Positions 53,096 through 61,770 of a stretch of 64,000 nucleotides of DNA are shown in pieces. Origin of the DNA: Alphaproteobacteria bacterium (GTDB taxonomy: Bacteria > Pseudomonadota > Alphaproteobacteria > Caulobacterales > Hyphomonadaceae); assembly GCA_018969425.1 (NCBI GenBank), contig JAGWYJ010000002.1, positions 1 to 64,000 of the forward strand, written 5' to 3'. The notes under the pieces are model-generated. The model was given only the letters and a program-made list of their open reading frames with translations, ran no database searches and was not told the DNA's origin. Numbering within the stretch: position 1 is the stretch's first letter; the number at the start of each line of letters is the position of its first letter. A program made the position numbers and the translations under genes.

Positions 53096-54694
53096 ATGTC
53101 GCTGGCCCGGAACGTCTTTGTACAGTCTGCGTTGACACTGGCCAGCCGTGTCCTCGGCTTTGCGCGCGATCTCGCGCTGAACGCCCGCTTCGGAGGGCAG
53201 GGGCCGCTGATGGACGCCTGGGCTACGGCTCAGATGCTGCCGAACCTGTTCCGTCGGTTGTTCGCAGAGGGCGCGTTCGCGCAGGCGTTCGTGCCTCTTT
53301 TCGCGCACGAACGCGCGACGGCAGGATCTGAAAGCGCCGAGAGAATGGCTTCGCAGGTTCTGGCGTTTATGATGGCCGTAGTGGTTATGTTCACAATACT
53401 CGCTGAAATTGCTCTGCCATTTCTGATGCCGATGTTGTTGTCAGCATATGCTGACGATGCCGGAAGTCTTGCGATGGCGACGCTGATGGCTCAGCTCGCT
53501 ATGCCTTATCTCGCTTGTATGACCCTTGCCTCTCTCCTCTCCGGGGTCCTCAATACGCTGGGTCGCTTCGCCTTGTCGGCGGGGGCTCCCGTGCTTTTGA
53601 ATCTGTGCACCATCGTTCCTCTCGTGATAATAAATGAACCGCAGGCTGCAGCTCTCTTCGCATCCGCGGCGGTGACCTTAGCCGGGATCTTGCAGGCGGG
53701 CCTTCTTTGGTGGGGTGTTCGCAGGCTCGGCGTTAGGCTGGCGATCGTCTTACCAGCCTTGAGCACGGTGGTTCGAAGAGTCGTGGTGCTCGCCGTTCCT
53801 GGAGCGATCGCCGGCGGCGCGATGCAGGTTAACTCGCTTGTAAGTCAGGTTCTCAGCGGATCTGATGAGGGGGCTCGTGGCGTTCTGTACAATGCTGATC
53901 GCCTTTATCAGTTACCGCTTGGGCTGATTGGCGTTGCGGTTGGTGCGGCGCTGGTTCCTAGGCTTTCATCCCTCTTCGCGCGCAGCGACACGGTCGGAGC
54001 GCAAAGGACCATGGATGACGGCATCGCCCTGGCGATGGCGTTTACGATACCCGCTGCACTTGCACTTTTTGTGATGCCATACCTGATTATAGACGGAGCT
54101 GTGACCCGTGGCGCCTTCACATCTGAGGACGCGCGGCGGACCGCAGAGGTGCTTCGTCATTTTGCGTGGGGCATTCCCGCTTTCGTCCTCGCGAAGGTTT
54201 TGACGCCGCCGTTTTTCGCCCGTCAGAAGACAGGCCGGCCGATGCAATTCGCGATAGTCACCGTGGTCGCCAACACGATTATCGGATCCGCGCTCTGGTT
54301 CTGGTTACCGACTGTCGGAGTAGATGGCGCTATCGGTCTAGCGGTTGGAACGAGTCTCGCGGGATGGCTTAACGTCGCCCTTCTTTCAGGTACGCTGGCG
54401 GTAAGCGGAGTCTATAGACCTGGGGCCCGTCTGATTGGTCGTCTGATCCGGCTCTCCATCGCCAGTGTTGTGATGGCGGCTGTTCTCGCAGTTTGCGCCG
54501 CCCGATACCCGGACATTTCAGAGGCGTTAGGAAGCAAGGAGGCGACCTTGGCGATTGTATCGCTTGGCGGCCTTGTCGTCTTTGTCTGTCTGGCCCTGGC
54601 GCTGAGGGCGGTTTCAATGGCCGAAATCAGCGGAGCGCTCCGCAGAGAGCCCAAGTCGTCCCAGTCGGCCTTGCCTCTCGGCGGCGAGGACTGA
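53096..54694 (+). CDS. murJ: Lipid II flippase MurJ
   Basis: A 532-residue MOP-superfamily membrane protein with about 14 helices that moves lipid II to the periplasm for wall synthesis. The family start LARNVFVQSALTLASRVLGFARDLALNARFG is followed by AWATAQMLPNLFRRLFAEGAFAQAFVPLF, with the conserved arginines lining the cavity. The ATG at 53096 was chosen; a TTG two codons earlier also exists. It is part of the glnD-murJ-trpS run and relates to wall genes ampG, bla and the LpoA-like lipoprotein here. Confidence 0.96.
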   Translation: MSLARNVFVQSALTLASRVLGFARDLALNARFGGQGPLMDAWATAQMLPNLFRRLFAEGAFAQAFVPLFAHERATAGSESAERMASQVLAFMMAVVVMFTILAEIALPFLMPMLLSAYADDAGSLAMATLMAQLAMPYLACMTLASLLSGVLNTLGRFALSAGAPVLLNLCTIVPLVIINEPQAAALFASAAVTLAGILQAGLLWWGVRRLGVRLAIVLPALSTVVRRVVVLAVPGAIAGGAMQVNSLVSQVLSGSDEGARGVLYNADRLYQLPLGLIGVAVGAALVPRLSSLFARSDTVGAQRTMDDGIALAMAFTIPAALALFVMPYLIIDGAVTRGAFTSEDARRTAEVLRHFAWGIPAFVLAKVLTPPFFARQKTGRPMQFAIVTVVANTIIGSALWFWLPTVGVDGAIGLAVGTSLAGWLNVALLSGTLAVSGVYRPGARLIGRLIRLSIASVVMAAVLAVCAARYPDISEALGSKEATLAIVSLGGLVVFVCLALALRAVSMAEISGALRREPKSSQSALPLGGED

Positions 54695-54736
54695 TAGACG
54701 CGCAGGTCATTGGCGATTGCAGTGCGGAAATGCGTC

Positions 54737-55762
54737 ATGACGGAACGCGCCTATTTGGGTCCTGTTAGGGTGTTTTCGGGTGTTCAGCCCTCAGGCAGCC
54801 TTCACCTGGGAAACTACCTTGGAGCTCTCGCCAAGTGGGTTGAGATGCAGAAATTCCATGATTGCATTTTCTGCGTTGTGGACCTGCACGCTATAACGGT
54901 TTCTCAGGATCCCAAGCGATTGGCGGATCAGACCAGGGAGATTGCCGCTGCCTACATCGCGTCGGGAGTGGATCCCGGGAGGTCGATCATCTATCCCCAG
55001 TCCGCGGTTCTGGCCCATGTTGAGTTAGGCTGGATTCTCAACTGTGTCGCCCGGATGGGTTGGTTAGAGCGGATGACCCAGTTCAAGGATAAAGCGGGAA
55101 AGGATCGTGAGCGCGCCTCAGTAGGACTGTTTGACTATCCTGTTCTTCAGGCAGCCGACATTCTTGCCTATAGGGCGACCCATGTTCCCACCGGAGAGGA
55201 TCAGAAGCAGCACCTGGAATTGGCGCGCGACATTGCCGATCGCTTCAATCGGGAGTTTGACGCGCCCAACTTCTTCCCGCTTCCGGAACCTATGACTACG
55301 GGCCCAGGGGCCCGGGTCATGAGTCTGAAGGATGGGTCGAAGAAGATGTCCAAATCGGATCCTTCCGACGCCTCCCGAATAAATCTGCTCGACTCCAAAG
55401 ACGACATTGTGCGGAAGATCCGTCGCGCGACGACAGACTCTGAAGTGCTCCCTCTGGTTTCCGAAGGCCTGACAGGGCGCCCTGAGGCGTCCAATTTGAT
55501 AGGGATCTATTCGGCGCTTGCGGGCGTCTCAGAGGCTGAGGTTCTGAGCACTTTCGGTGGAAGGGGGTTTGGAGAGTTCAAGCCAGCGCTGGCGGAGCTT
55601 GCTGTTCAGAAGCTAGGGCCCGTTTCGGACGAGATGAGACGACTAATGGCGGATCGCGCTGAGTTAGACCGGGTCCTCCGCAGAGGCGCGGACAGGGCGC
55701 GTGAGATTGCCGATCCGATAATGGACGAGGTGCGTCAGGTCGTTGGTTTCTGGAGACCCTGA
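54737..55762 (+). CDS. trpS: Tryptophanyl-tRNA synthetase
   Basis: A 341-residue class I synthetase. The HIGH-type motif is [14 protein letters not shown] near residue 18, and the KMSKS loop is complete ([11 protein letters not shown] near residue 204). [19 protein letters not shown] and the DLHAIT segment are also typical. I chose the ATG at 54737, MTERAYLGP; a TTG at 54710 would overlap the region after murJ without conserved residues. It follows murJ by 42 bp. Confidence 0.96.
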   Translation: MTERAYLGPVRVFSGVQPSGSLHLGNYLGALAKWVEMQKFHDCIFCVVDLHAITVSQDPKRLADQTREIAAAYIASGVDPGRSIIYPQSAVLAHVELGWILNCVARMGWLERMTQFKDKAGKDRERASVGLFDYPVLQAADILAYRATHVPTGEDQKQHLELARDIADRFNREFDAPNFFPLPEPMTTGPGARVMSLKDGSKKMSKSDPSDASRINLLDSKDDIVRKIRRATTDSEVLPLVSEGLTGRPEASNLIGIYSALAGVSEAEVLSTFGGRGFGEFKPALAELAVQKLGPVSDEMRRLMADRAELDRVLRRGADRAREIADPIMDEVRQVVGFWRP

Positions 55763-55819
55763 GACGGCAGCAAGGGGGGTCGGCCCGAGGGTTCAGAGGG
55801 AAGCGTGGGAGCGTCCGAT

Positions 55820-56281
55820 ATGCTAAAAAGGGGCGAGGTGAGCGGCCCGCGGCCTAACCGGGCGGTCGCCGCAGCAGCCCTTATGGCTGGAATCCTGAGC
55901 GTGTCAGGACTGACGGCTTGCGGCCTTTCGTCTTCGGCTGTGGAGGCTTCGGGCCTCGAGTGCCGCCTCCCCCTGGGGGCCGGGGATGTGGCGGTCGGCT
56001 ATTTGACCCTTCGCGCAGCTCGCAGCGACCGAATTACGTCGGTGGCCTCTCCGTTGACCCCGGCGGTTGAGATGCATGAGACCTCGCTCGAGGACGGGGT
56101 CAGCCGCATGAGAAGGCTGGAAATGTTGGATCTGCCCGCCGGTGAGCGCGTGGTGTTTGAACCTGGGGGCCGTCACCTCATGATCTTTGGGGCCGGTGAA
56201 ATTGGGCGGAACGCCACAATTCCGATCACAATAACGCTCCAATCCGGGAGAATCCTGAACCTGAGCTTTCCCTGCCGCTAA
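55820..56281 (+). CDS. PCuAC-type copper chaperone lipoprotein (DUF461)
   Basis: A 153-residue periplasmic lipoprotein with signal segment and lipobox GLTACG near residue 34. The copper site motif is present: VEMHETSLEDGVSRMRRLEML, with H and M ligands, then FEPGGRHLMIFG with the second histidine and methionine. Such proteins pass Cu(I) to the CuA or CuB centre of cytochrome oxidase. GGGAG precedes the ATG; a GTG at 55805 is an alternative. A six-base inverted repeat follows its stop. Confidence 0.85.
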   Translation: MLKRGEVSGPRPNRAVAAAALMAGILSVSGLTACGLSSSAVEASGLECRLPLGAGDVAVGYLTLRAARSDRITSVASPLTPAVEMHETSLEDGVSRMRRLEMLDLPAGERVVFEPGGRHLMIFGAGEIGRNATIPITITLQSGRILNLSFPCR

Positions 56282-56288
56282 GGAATTG

Positions 56289-56308
56289 GTTAAGGCGGAC
56301 GTTAACCA
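56289..56308. repeat. GGTTAA-N8-TTAACC inverted repeat
   Basis: A perfect six-base inverted repeat lies 8 bp after the PCuAC stop and 80 bp before the DUF2333-like gene. The TTAA spacing is 8, one base more than a CtrA box, so CtrA binding is doubtful. It could be an operator of another regulator or a weak hairpin; TTAACCAA resembles cell-cycle half-sites. Confidence 0.4.
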
Positions 56309-56387
56309 ATAGGCGGTCATGGTCTGGGGCTTCCGTATCGCCTGCTTCTCACTCTGAAGCGCGGGATGCGGTTTTCGGAGCTTCGAG

Positions 56388-57407
56388 ATGACCTTAGCGC
56401 TTAAGAGATCGGGCGAGCCTTCGGGGATTGAGGCGCCTTACGCCTCCGACCGGGATCTGTCGCACCGGCCCAGGGATCGGAAATCAGCGTTCAGACTTTT
56501 TGAGAACGCCGGACGGCGGCGTTTATGGCTCGGCTTGGCGGCTCTTCTGGGCGCTCTGCTATATCCGGCGATGATGGTGGTTTCCAGTCAGGTTGGAGAT
56601 CGGAATCTGTCCGGCATCGTGGATAAGACCCGGTGGACCTCGCAATGGGCCGGCGCCGCCGCGGGCCTGATCGAGCGCCAGTACTCGGATCTTGGGTGGA
56701 CGCCGGATGCGCACTGGTTGTCGCCAGCCGCCCACCTGACCGCCAAACCGGCCTTCCAGCAGGCGCTCTCCTCAGCGGTCGGCGACTATATCGGTCTGAT
56801 GGCCGATATGTCCGGAGAGGGTTCGGCTGAAGGCCCTGATCGGGATCTTGTCGCCGCCTCAAGACTGATCTCTGCCTCCAGCAGCGTGGCCCAGCTTCAT
56901 GCGGGGCGGCAGGCCCTTGTCAGCTATGATCGAAGGCAGCGTCGGGTGGGCGGGGCGCAGCGGCTCGGGGATGAGCAGGCCCGTCAGGTAGAAATGATCA
57001 GAACGTGGGCGCTCGAGGGGAAACGCGACATTGCCCGTCTCACGGAAAGCTCGGGTTCGGCGGTTGTGTCGCGGGACGCGACAATCGCCGTTTATACCGC
57101 GAAGGCCCGCGCCCAGGCCGCCTATGTATTCCTCGAGGCGATGGAGATCGCTCAGGATCCCAAGTTGATACGTGACCGTCGCATTGCGCTTGACGCCTGG
57201 CGCGACGCAGCCCGTTTCCGACCCTTGTTCGTTTTGAACGGTTCAAGGGAGGGCTCAGTCTGGGGGAATCATGTTGTCTCGATGGGATTTCTCTTGGTCG
57301 AGGCGGAAGCAGCCACAGCTGATCTTCTGGCGTCCCTGAGATCGCGTGAGGGTGAGGCGATGGTTGTATCATCAGCCGAGACCTCGTTCGACACTGCCGT
57401 CAATTAG
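56388..57407 (+). CDS. DUF2333-like membrane-anchored protein
   Basis: A 339-residue protein with a charged cytoplasmic N-terminus (about 1-45), one membrane helix (LWLGLAALLGALLYPAMMVVSS, about 46-67) and a periplasmic domain. The segment DLGWTPDAHWLSPAAHLTAKPAFQQAL and the following GPDRDLVAASRLIS resemble DUF2333 proteins, whose function is unknown. The C-terminal half is helical and ends in EAEAATADLLASL. It is the only gene between the PCuAC lipoprotein and the universal stress gene. GGAG lies 7 nt before the ATG. Confidence 0.65.
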   Translation: MTLALKRSGEPSGIEAPYASDRDLSHRPRDRKSAFRLFENAGRRRLWLGLAALLGALLYPAMMVVSSQVGDRNLSGIVDKTRWTSQWAGAAAGLIERQYSDLGWTPDAHWLSPAAHLTAKPAFQQALSSAVGDYIGLMADMSGEGSAEGPDRDLVAASRLISASSSVAQLHAGRQALVSYDRRQRRVGGAQRLGDEQARQVEMIRTWALEGKRDIARLTESSGSAVVSRDATIAVYTAKARAQAAYVFLEAMEIAQDPKLIRDRRIALDAWRDAARFRPLFVLNGSREGSVWGNHVVSMGFLLVEAEAATADLLASLRSREGEAMVVSSAETSFDTAVN

Positions 57408-57454
57408 GTCGATCGGGGCTTGACCAGGCTGGATGGGATGAGCCTGATGCTGGG

Positions 57455-57940
57455 ATGACGATCGCATCGCGGAAATTTCTAGTTGTCTCTGATGAAACTG
57501 AGGAATGCCTGACGGCTGCATTGTTCGCCGCTATGCGGGCGAAGGCGGTTCGTGCGGGTCTTGTTATGCTGCGATGCGCCCGAACGCCGGCGTTGGGCGG
57601 CTGGGTCGGCCTCGATCGTGAAATCAGTCAGGATGCGCTGGATTCTGCCAGATTGAAGGCGCTGCAGCACGCTGATCGTGTAGAGAACAGGGTGGGACTA
57701 AGACCGGAGGTCATCGTTTATGAAGACGAGCCGCTGGATGCCATACGAAAGCTTGTTGCGTCTGATTCTTCGATCAAGACGATCGTTCTGGCAGCCGGAT
57801 CGGGTCGTTGGGGCCCGGGGCCCTTGGTGTCTCGACTGGGGCAGGGAAAGACCCTGACCACTCGTCCAGTCGCCGTAACGATTATTCCCGGAGTTCTTAC
57901 ATCGGGGCAGCTCGATGAGCTGGCGGGCCAGTCAGAGTAA
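57455..57940 (+). CDS. Universal stress protein family (UspA fold)
   Basis: A 161-residue single-domain Usp protein. It starts SRKFLVVSDETEECLTAALFAAMRAKAVRAGLVMLRC, and near residue 113 carries VLAAGSGRWGPGPLVSRLG, a variant of the G-X2-G-X9-G-S/T nucleotide loop. The first beta strand and the stress-loop residues are recognisable but divergent, so ATP binding is uncertain. It precedes nfu by 97 bp. Confidence 0.85.
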   Translation: MTIASRKFLVVSDETEECLTAALFAAMRAKAVRAGLVMLRCARTPALGGWVGLDREISQDALDSARLKALQHADRVENRVGLRPEVIVYEDEPLDAIRKLVASDSSIKTIVLAAGSGRWGPGPLVSRLGQGKTLTTRPVAVTIIPGVLTSGQLDELAGQSE

Positions 57941-58037
57941 TCCGTGCGGGTGAGATGCGATGAGGTCATTGCGTCAGCTCTCGGGCTTCGGCTATGGACC
58001 GCCATTCGCTTGAATTGAGCCGAACAGGATCTCCGCC

Positions 58038-58622
58038 ATGTTCATCCAGACACAGTCCACGCCCAATCCGGAGACGCTGAAGTTTCTGCCAGGGCGGACG
58101 GTGACCGATGGTTCGTCTCACGACTTCACATCCCCTGATCTTGCATCCAGATCGCCTCTCGCTTCAGCAGTTTTTGCAATCTCTGGGGTGCGATCCGTAT
58201 TTCTGGGTTCAGATTTCATAGCGGTGACCAAGGATATCGATGCTGACTGGTCCAGACTGAAGGCGCACATCCTTGCGACCGTCATGGACCACTTCATGTC
58301 CGGATCTCCAGTCCTCTTGGATGGCGAGGGTGACCTCGACGCGGCGGATCGACATGTCGATGAAGAGACCTACGATGGGGAAGTTGCTGAGATAGTGGCG
58401 GAGATTAAAGAGCTGATCGCCACCCGGGTCAGACCCTCTGTGGCTCAGGATGGCGGCGATATCGTTTTCAAGAGCTTTGACGCGAACACAGGGGTTGTGC
58501 AGCTGAGCCTGAGGGGCGCTTGCTCCGGGTGTCCGTCGTCAATCATGACCCTCAAGCAGGGCGTTGAGAATCTGCTGAGACATTATGTGCCGGAGATCAC
58601 AGCCGTAGAGGCGGCTCCGTGA
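58038..58622 (+). CDS. nfu: Nfu-type iron-sulfur cluster carrier (NifU-like)
   Basis: A 194-residue two-domain Fe-S carrier. The N-terminal Nfu-N domain reads MFIQTQSTPNPETLKFLPGR and runs to SGSPVLLDGE. The C-terminal NifU-like domain has IRPSVAQDGGD-type VRPSVAQDGGDIVFKSF and GACSGCPSSIMTLKQGVENLL, with the C-X2-C cluster ligands. It delivers 4Fe-4S clusters to apoproteins; MiaB, HemW and Nth in this window are Fe-S enzymes. tsaB follows on the same strand. Confidence 0.95.
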   Translation: MFIQTQSTPNPETLKFLPGRTVTDGSSHDFTSPDLASRSPLASAVFAISGVRSVFLGSDFIAVTKDIDADWSRLKAHILATVMDHFMSGSPVLLDGEGDLDAADRHVDEETYDGEVAEIVAEIKELIATRVRPSVAQDGGDIVFKSFDANTGVVQLSLRGACSGCPSSIMTLKQGVENLLRHYVPEITAVEAAP

Positions 58623-58698
58623 AGGCAGCGGCCCGTCTCAATCGAGGTCCGCCTCTCGGGAGGGCGCTTGGGATTTTGGCGCCAGCTGGGGAGCGCCA

Positions 58699-59340
58699 AT
58701 GATTGTGTTGGGACTGAATACTGCGACGGATGGGTGTGACGCGGCTCTTCTTGTCGATGGGCAAGTCGCCGCGGAAGTCTCCAGCTCAATGACCAAGGGA
58801 CACGATAGCGCCCTGCCGCTTCTGGTATCCGACATAATGACGCGAGCCAGTCGTCGTTTGGCTGATGTCGATCGCCTAGCCGTAGTGGTGGGGCCGGGAT
58901 CCTTTACCGGCATTCGGGTCGGGGTGGCGTTTGCCCGCGGCCTGGCCCTCGCCCTGTCTCGTCCCGTCGTGGGGGTGTCATCCTTGGCCGCCATGCCGCG
59001 GGGGCCCGGTCCGGTGCTCGCCGTCATCCCGGCAAAGATCCGACCGCCGGATTTGACCTGGTGGGCGCAGGAGTTCATTGACGACGAGCCCGCGGGCGAC
59101 CCATTCGAGGAGGATCTCAACCTGCTGATGGATCGGATGGAGCATATCAGCGGTGTTGTCGGCGGATTGGGAGAGCTGCTGCGGTCGCGGCTTCCCGACA
59201 GGGTTTGGAGGCGCGATGAGCGGGCAACCGCCATTGAGGCTGCACGGCTTGTTTCATTCATGGGATCGACGGACGGATTGCCGCCGGCCACCCCCGTTTA
59301 TGTGCGTCCGCCGGATGCGGCGGTGATGTTGAAGGCATGA
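58699..59340 (+). CDS. tsaB: tRNA threonylcarbamoyladenosine biosynthesis protein TsaB
   Basis: A 213-residue ASKHA-fold protein that partners TsaD in making t6A at position 37 of ANN-decoding tRNAs. It shows VLGLNTATDGCDAALL, the HDSALPLLVSDIM segment in place of TsaD's metal site, and the diagnostic VVGPGSFTGIRVGVAFARGLAL. GGGGAG precedes the ATG. Its stop overlaps the rimI start by 4 bp, a widespread pairing. Confidence 0.94.
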   Translation: MIVLGLNTATDGCDAALLVDGQVAAEVSSSMTKGHDSALPLLVSDIMTRASRRLADVDRLAVVVGPGSFTGIRVGVAFARGLALALSRPVVGVSSLAAMPRGPGPVLAVIPAKIRPPDLTWWAQEFIDDEPAGDPFEEDLNLLMDRMEHISGVVGGLGELLRSRLPDRVWRRDERATAIEAARLVSFMGSTDGLPPATPVYVRPPDAAVMLKA

Positions 59341-59780
59341 TTGGCCTGGTTCGTTCTTCGCAGGCGGCTGACGCCGCGGATTTCGCCCGCCTGCATGCCT
59401 TGTCTTTCGACCCCCCGTGGTCCGCCGGAGAGTTTCAGTCGTGGCTTGAGAGGGAGACCACAATTTCCTCTCAGGTCAGAGATGGAAGTGCCTTGATCGC
59501 TTTCGGACTCGCTTCAGCAGCGGGCGATGATGTCGATCTATTGACAATCATGAGCCATCCGGCTGCTCGCCGGTCCGGCGCCGCGCGGATGGTCTTAAGG
59601 ACGATGACGCATCAGGCGGCGTCTCGCGGTCTGGTTCGTTGGGTGCTTGAGGTGGCGCGGGACAATGACCCGGCCCGCGCCCTCTATGTGGCGGAAGGAT
59701 TTAGGGAGATAGGTGTTCGACGCGGGTATTATAGGAGGGGAGAGGGCAGGGTTGACGCCATAGTCATGTCGAGACCTTAA
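59337..59780 (+). CDS. rimI: Ribosomal protein S18 alanine N-acetyltransferase family (GNAT)
   Basis: A 147-residue GNAT acetyltransferase. LHALSFDPPWSAGEFQSWL is typical of RimI, and the acetyl-CoA loop falls in RRSGAARMVLRTM. LEVARDNDPARALYVAEGFREIGVRRGYYRR is the conserved C-terminal half. It would acetylate the N-terminal alanine of S18 or another N-terminus; the tsaB overlap supports the RimI name. Confidence 0.9.
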   Translation: MIGLVRSSQAADAADFARLHALSFDPPWSAGEFQSWLERETTISSQVRDGSALIAFGLASAAGDDVDLLTIMSHPAARRSGAARMVLRTMTHQAASRGLVRWVLEVARDNDPARALYVAEGFREIGVRRGYYRRGEGRVDAIVMSRP

Positions 59781-59888
59781 CGCGATATTTGTGGACATGA
59801 GCGTTTCCGGCCATCATATCTCCCGGCAGTCGGCTGGACACTCGAAGGCGAGACGCCTCCGTTGAGGGGAGGCCACCGAGGACGGTAA

Positions 59889-60296
59889 ATGATCGAGCAG
59901 AAGTGTATCGAAAAAGGCCTACGAATGACCGAACAGCGTCGCGTGATCGCGAGGGTGCTGTCGGGAGCTTCGGATCACCCCGACGCCGAGGAGCTTCATC
60001 GTCGGGCCTCCTCTGTAGACCCGAACATATCTTTGGCGACTGTTTACAGGACGGTGAAGCTATTTGAGGACAGCGGCATCATCGAGCGGCATGACTTTAG
60101 AGACGGGCGGTCTCGTTACGAAGAGGCGCCTCAGGAACATCATGATCACCTGATCGACGTGAAGTCCGGTCGGGTGATCGAGTTTCATTCTGAAGAAATC
60201 GAGAAATTGCAATCAGAGATCGCGCGCCGGCTGGGATATAGGCTGGTTGATCACCGGCTGGAGCTGTATGGAGTTCCTCTCGATGAAGATCGGTAG
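59889..60296 (+). CDS. fur: Ferric uptake regulator Fur (alphaproteobacterial type)
   Basis: A 135-residue metal-dependent repressor. The winged helix has GLRMTEQRRVIARVLSG, DAEELHRRAS and SLATVYRTVKLFEDSGII. The metal-binding domain reads EEAPQEHHDHLIDVKSGRVIEF and ends LVDHRLELYGVP. Only cysteine 6 is present, so the structural C-X2-C zinc site of enterobacterial Fur is missing, as in Caulobacter Fur and rhizobial Mur. GAGGA precedes the ATG. miaB follows. Confidence 0.94.
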   Translation: MIEQKCIEKGLRMTEQRRVIARVLSGASDHPDAEELHRRASSVDPNISLATVYRTVKLFEDSGIIERHDFRDGRSRYEEAPQEHHDHLIDVKSGRVIEFHSEEIEKLQSEIARRLGYRLVDHRLELYGVPLDEDR

Positions 60297-60360
60297 CGGG
60301 CTGGCGTGACCGGCGGCTTCGGCCGCGCTCTGGCGGCGGATTGCATGTGCTGAGGCGGCG

Positions 60361-61770
60361 TTGAAAACCATGACCACGACCCCGAAGGGTCTATTCATCA
60401 AGACATACGGCTGTCAGATGAACGTCTATGATTCCGAGAGGATGTCAGACGTCCTGAAGCCCTTGGGCTATTTTGAAGTCGACAGCCCAGACAAGGCGCA
60501 GCTTATTGTTCTGAACACATGTCATATTCGCGAAAAGGCGACAGAGAAGGTATTTTCTGAGCTTGGGCAAATACGTCGTCTTAAGGACGAGGCTGGCGGG
60601 GACGTCACGATAGCCGTAGCAGGGTGCGTCGCTCAGGCGGAAGGTGAGGAGATTATTCGACGTCAACCGGCGGTGGACCTCGTCGTAGGCCCTCAGTCTT
60701 ACCATAGGCTCCCGGAGATGCTGGCCAAGGGGTCACGGTCGATAGAGGATCGACTGGAGACAGACTTCGCCGTGACGGAGAAATTCGGAGCGTTCTCGAA
60801 CCTACGGAATGTAAAAGGCCCATCAGCTTTTCTGTCAGTTCAGGAGGGCTGTGACAAGTTTTGCACATTTTGCGTCGTGCCCTACACTCGAGGCGCGGAG
60901 TATTCGCGCTCGGCGTCGGATATCCTGAACGAGGCTGAGGGCCTCGTCGGACAGGGCGTTTGTGAACTCGTTCTGGTTGGTCAGAATGTGAACGCATGGC
61001 ACGGGGCTTCGCCGGCTCTGGTCGAGGGCGGCGGGCGCGAGCAGGCAGAGTGGGATCTGGGCCGTCTTATCCGACGGTTGGGCCAGTTTGAGGGTCTTAA
61101 ACGTCTGCGCTACACCACATCCCACCCGCGGGACATGAACGACAGTCTGATCATGGCCCATCGCGAGGTCGACAGTCTCGCCCCATTTCTCCATTTGCCC
61201 GTTCAGTCCGGATCAGACCTCATCTTGAAAGCGATGAACCGCGGTCACTCCGTGAGCGACTACCTGCACATAGTCGATAAGGTCCGTCGGGCGCGGCCTG
61301 ACATGTCCTTTGCTTCTGACTTCATTGTTGGTTTCCCTGGAGAAACGGACGCCGACTTTGAGGGCACGCTGTCGCTTGTTCGTGAGGTCGGTTTTTCCCA
61401 GTCCTATGCGTTCAAGTACTCTCCGCGTCCCGGTACGCCCGCGTCGGACATGAACGGCGAGGTTGAGGAGTCGGTCAAGGAAGAGCGTTTATCTCGGTTG
61501 CTATCTGAGATTTCTAACCAATCGAGGGTCTTCAATCTGAACACGGTTGGTTCCAAGCTCCAGGTTCTCTTCACTCGAAAAGGTAAGGGAGAAGGCCAGG
61601 CGCTCGGATATTCCCCACATATGCAGCCGGTCCATGTCGACGGCGCCGAGGCGCTGATAGGTGGGCTGTGTGAAGTCAAGATTGTCGCCGCCACGGGGAC
61701 CAGTCTCACGGGGCAGCTCGTCGATAAGACGAACCCCGGCAGGGCGGATTTCATTGAGGCGAGGACGTGA
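60361..61770 (+). CDS. miaB: tRNA-2-methylthio-N6-dimethylallyladenosine synthase MiaB
   Basis: A 469-residue radical SAM methylthiotransferase. The N-terminal MTTase domain begins IKTYGCQMNVYDSERM and contributes three cysteines (GCQMN, NTCHIRE, AGCVAQ). The radical SAM motif is C-X3-C-X2-C in GCDKFCTFCVVPYTRG near residue 160, and a TRAM domain closes the protein. The TTG at 60361 is 5 nt after GAGG, so it is preferred; an ATG three codons later (60370) would be spaced poorly. Its stop overlaps the phoH GTG by 4 bp. Confidence 0.96.
   Translation: MKTMTTTPKGLFIKTYGCQMNVYDSERMSDVLKPLGYFEVDSPDKAQLIVLNTCHIREKATEKVFSELGQIRRLKDEAGGDVTIAVAGCVAQAEGEEIIRRQPAVDLVVGPQSYHRLPEMLAKGSRSIEDRLETDFAVTEKFGAFSNLRNVKGPSAFLSVQEGCDKFCTFCVVPYTRGAEYSRSASDILNEAEGLVGQGVCELVLVGQNVNAWHGASPALVEGGGREQAEWDLGRLIRRLGQFEGLKRLRYTTSHPRDMNDSLIMAHREVDSLAPFLHLPVQSGSDLILKAMNRGHSVSDYLHIVDKVRRARPDMSFASDFIVGFPGETDADFEGTLSLVREVGFSQSYAFKYSPRPGTPASDMNGEVEESVKEERLSRLLSEISNQSRVFNLNTVGSKLQVLFTRKGKGEGQALGYSPHMQPVHVDGAEALIGGLCEVKIVAATGTSLTGQLVDKTNPGRADFIEART

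Noticed and set aside
56291-56306. CtrA box upstream of the DUF2333-like gene
   Set aside because: TTAA spacing is 8 rather than 7; kept only as an inverted repeat.
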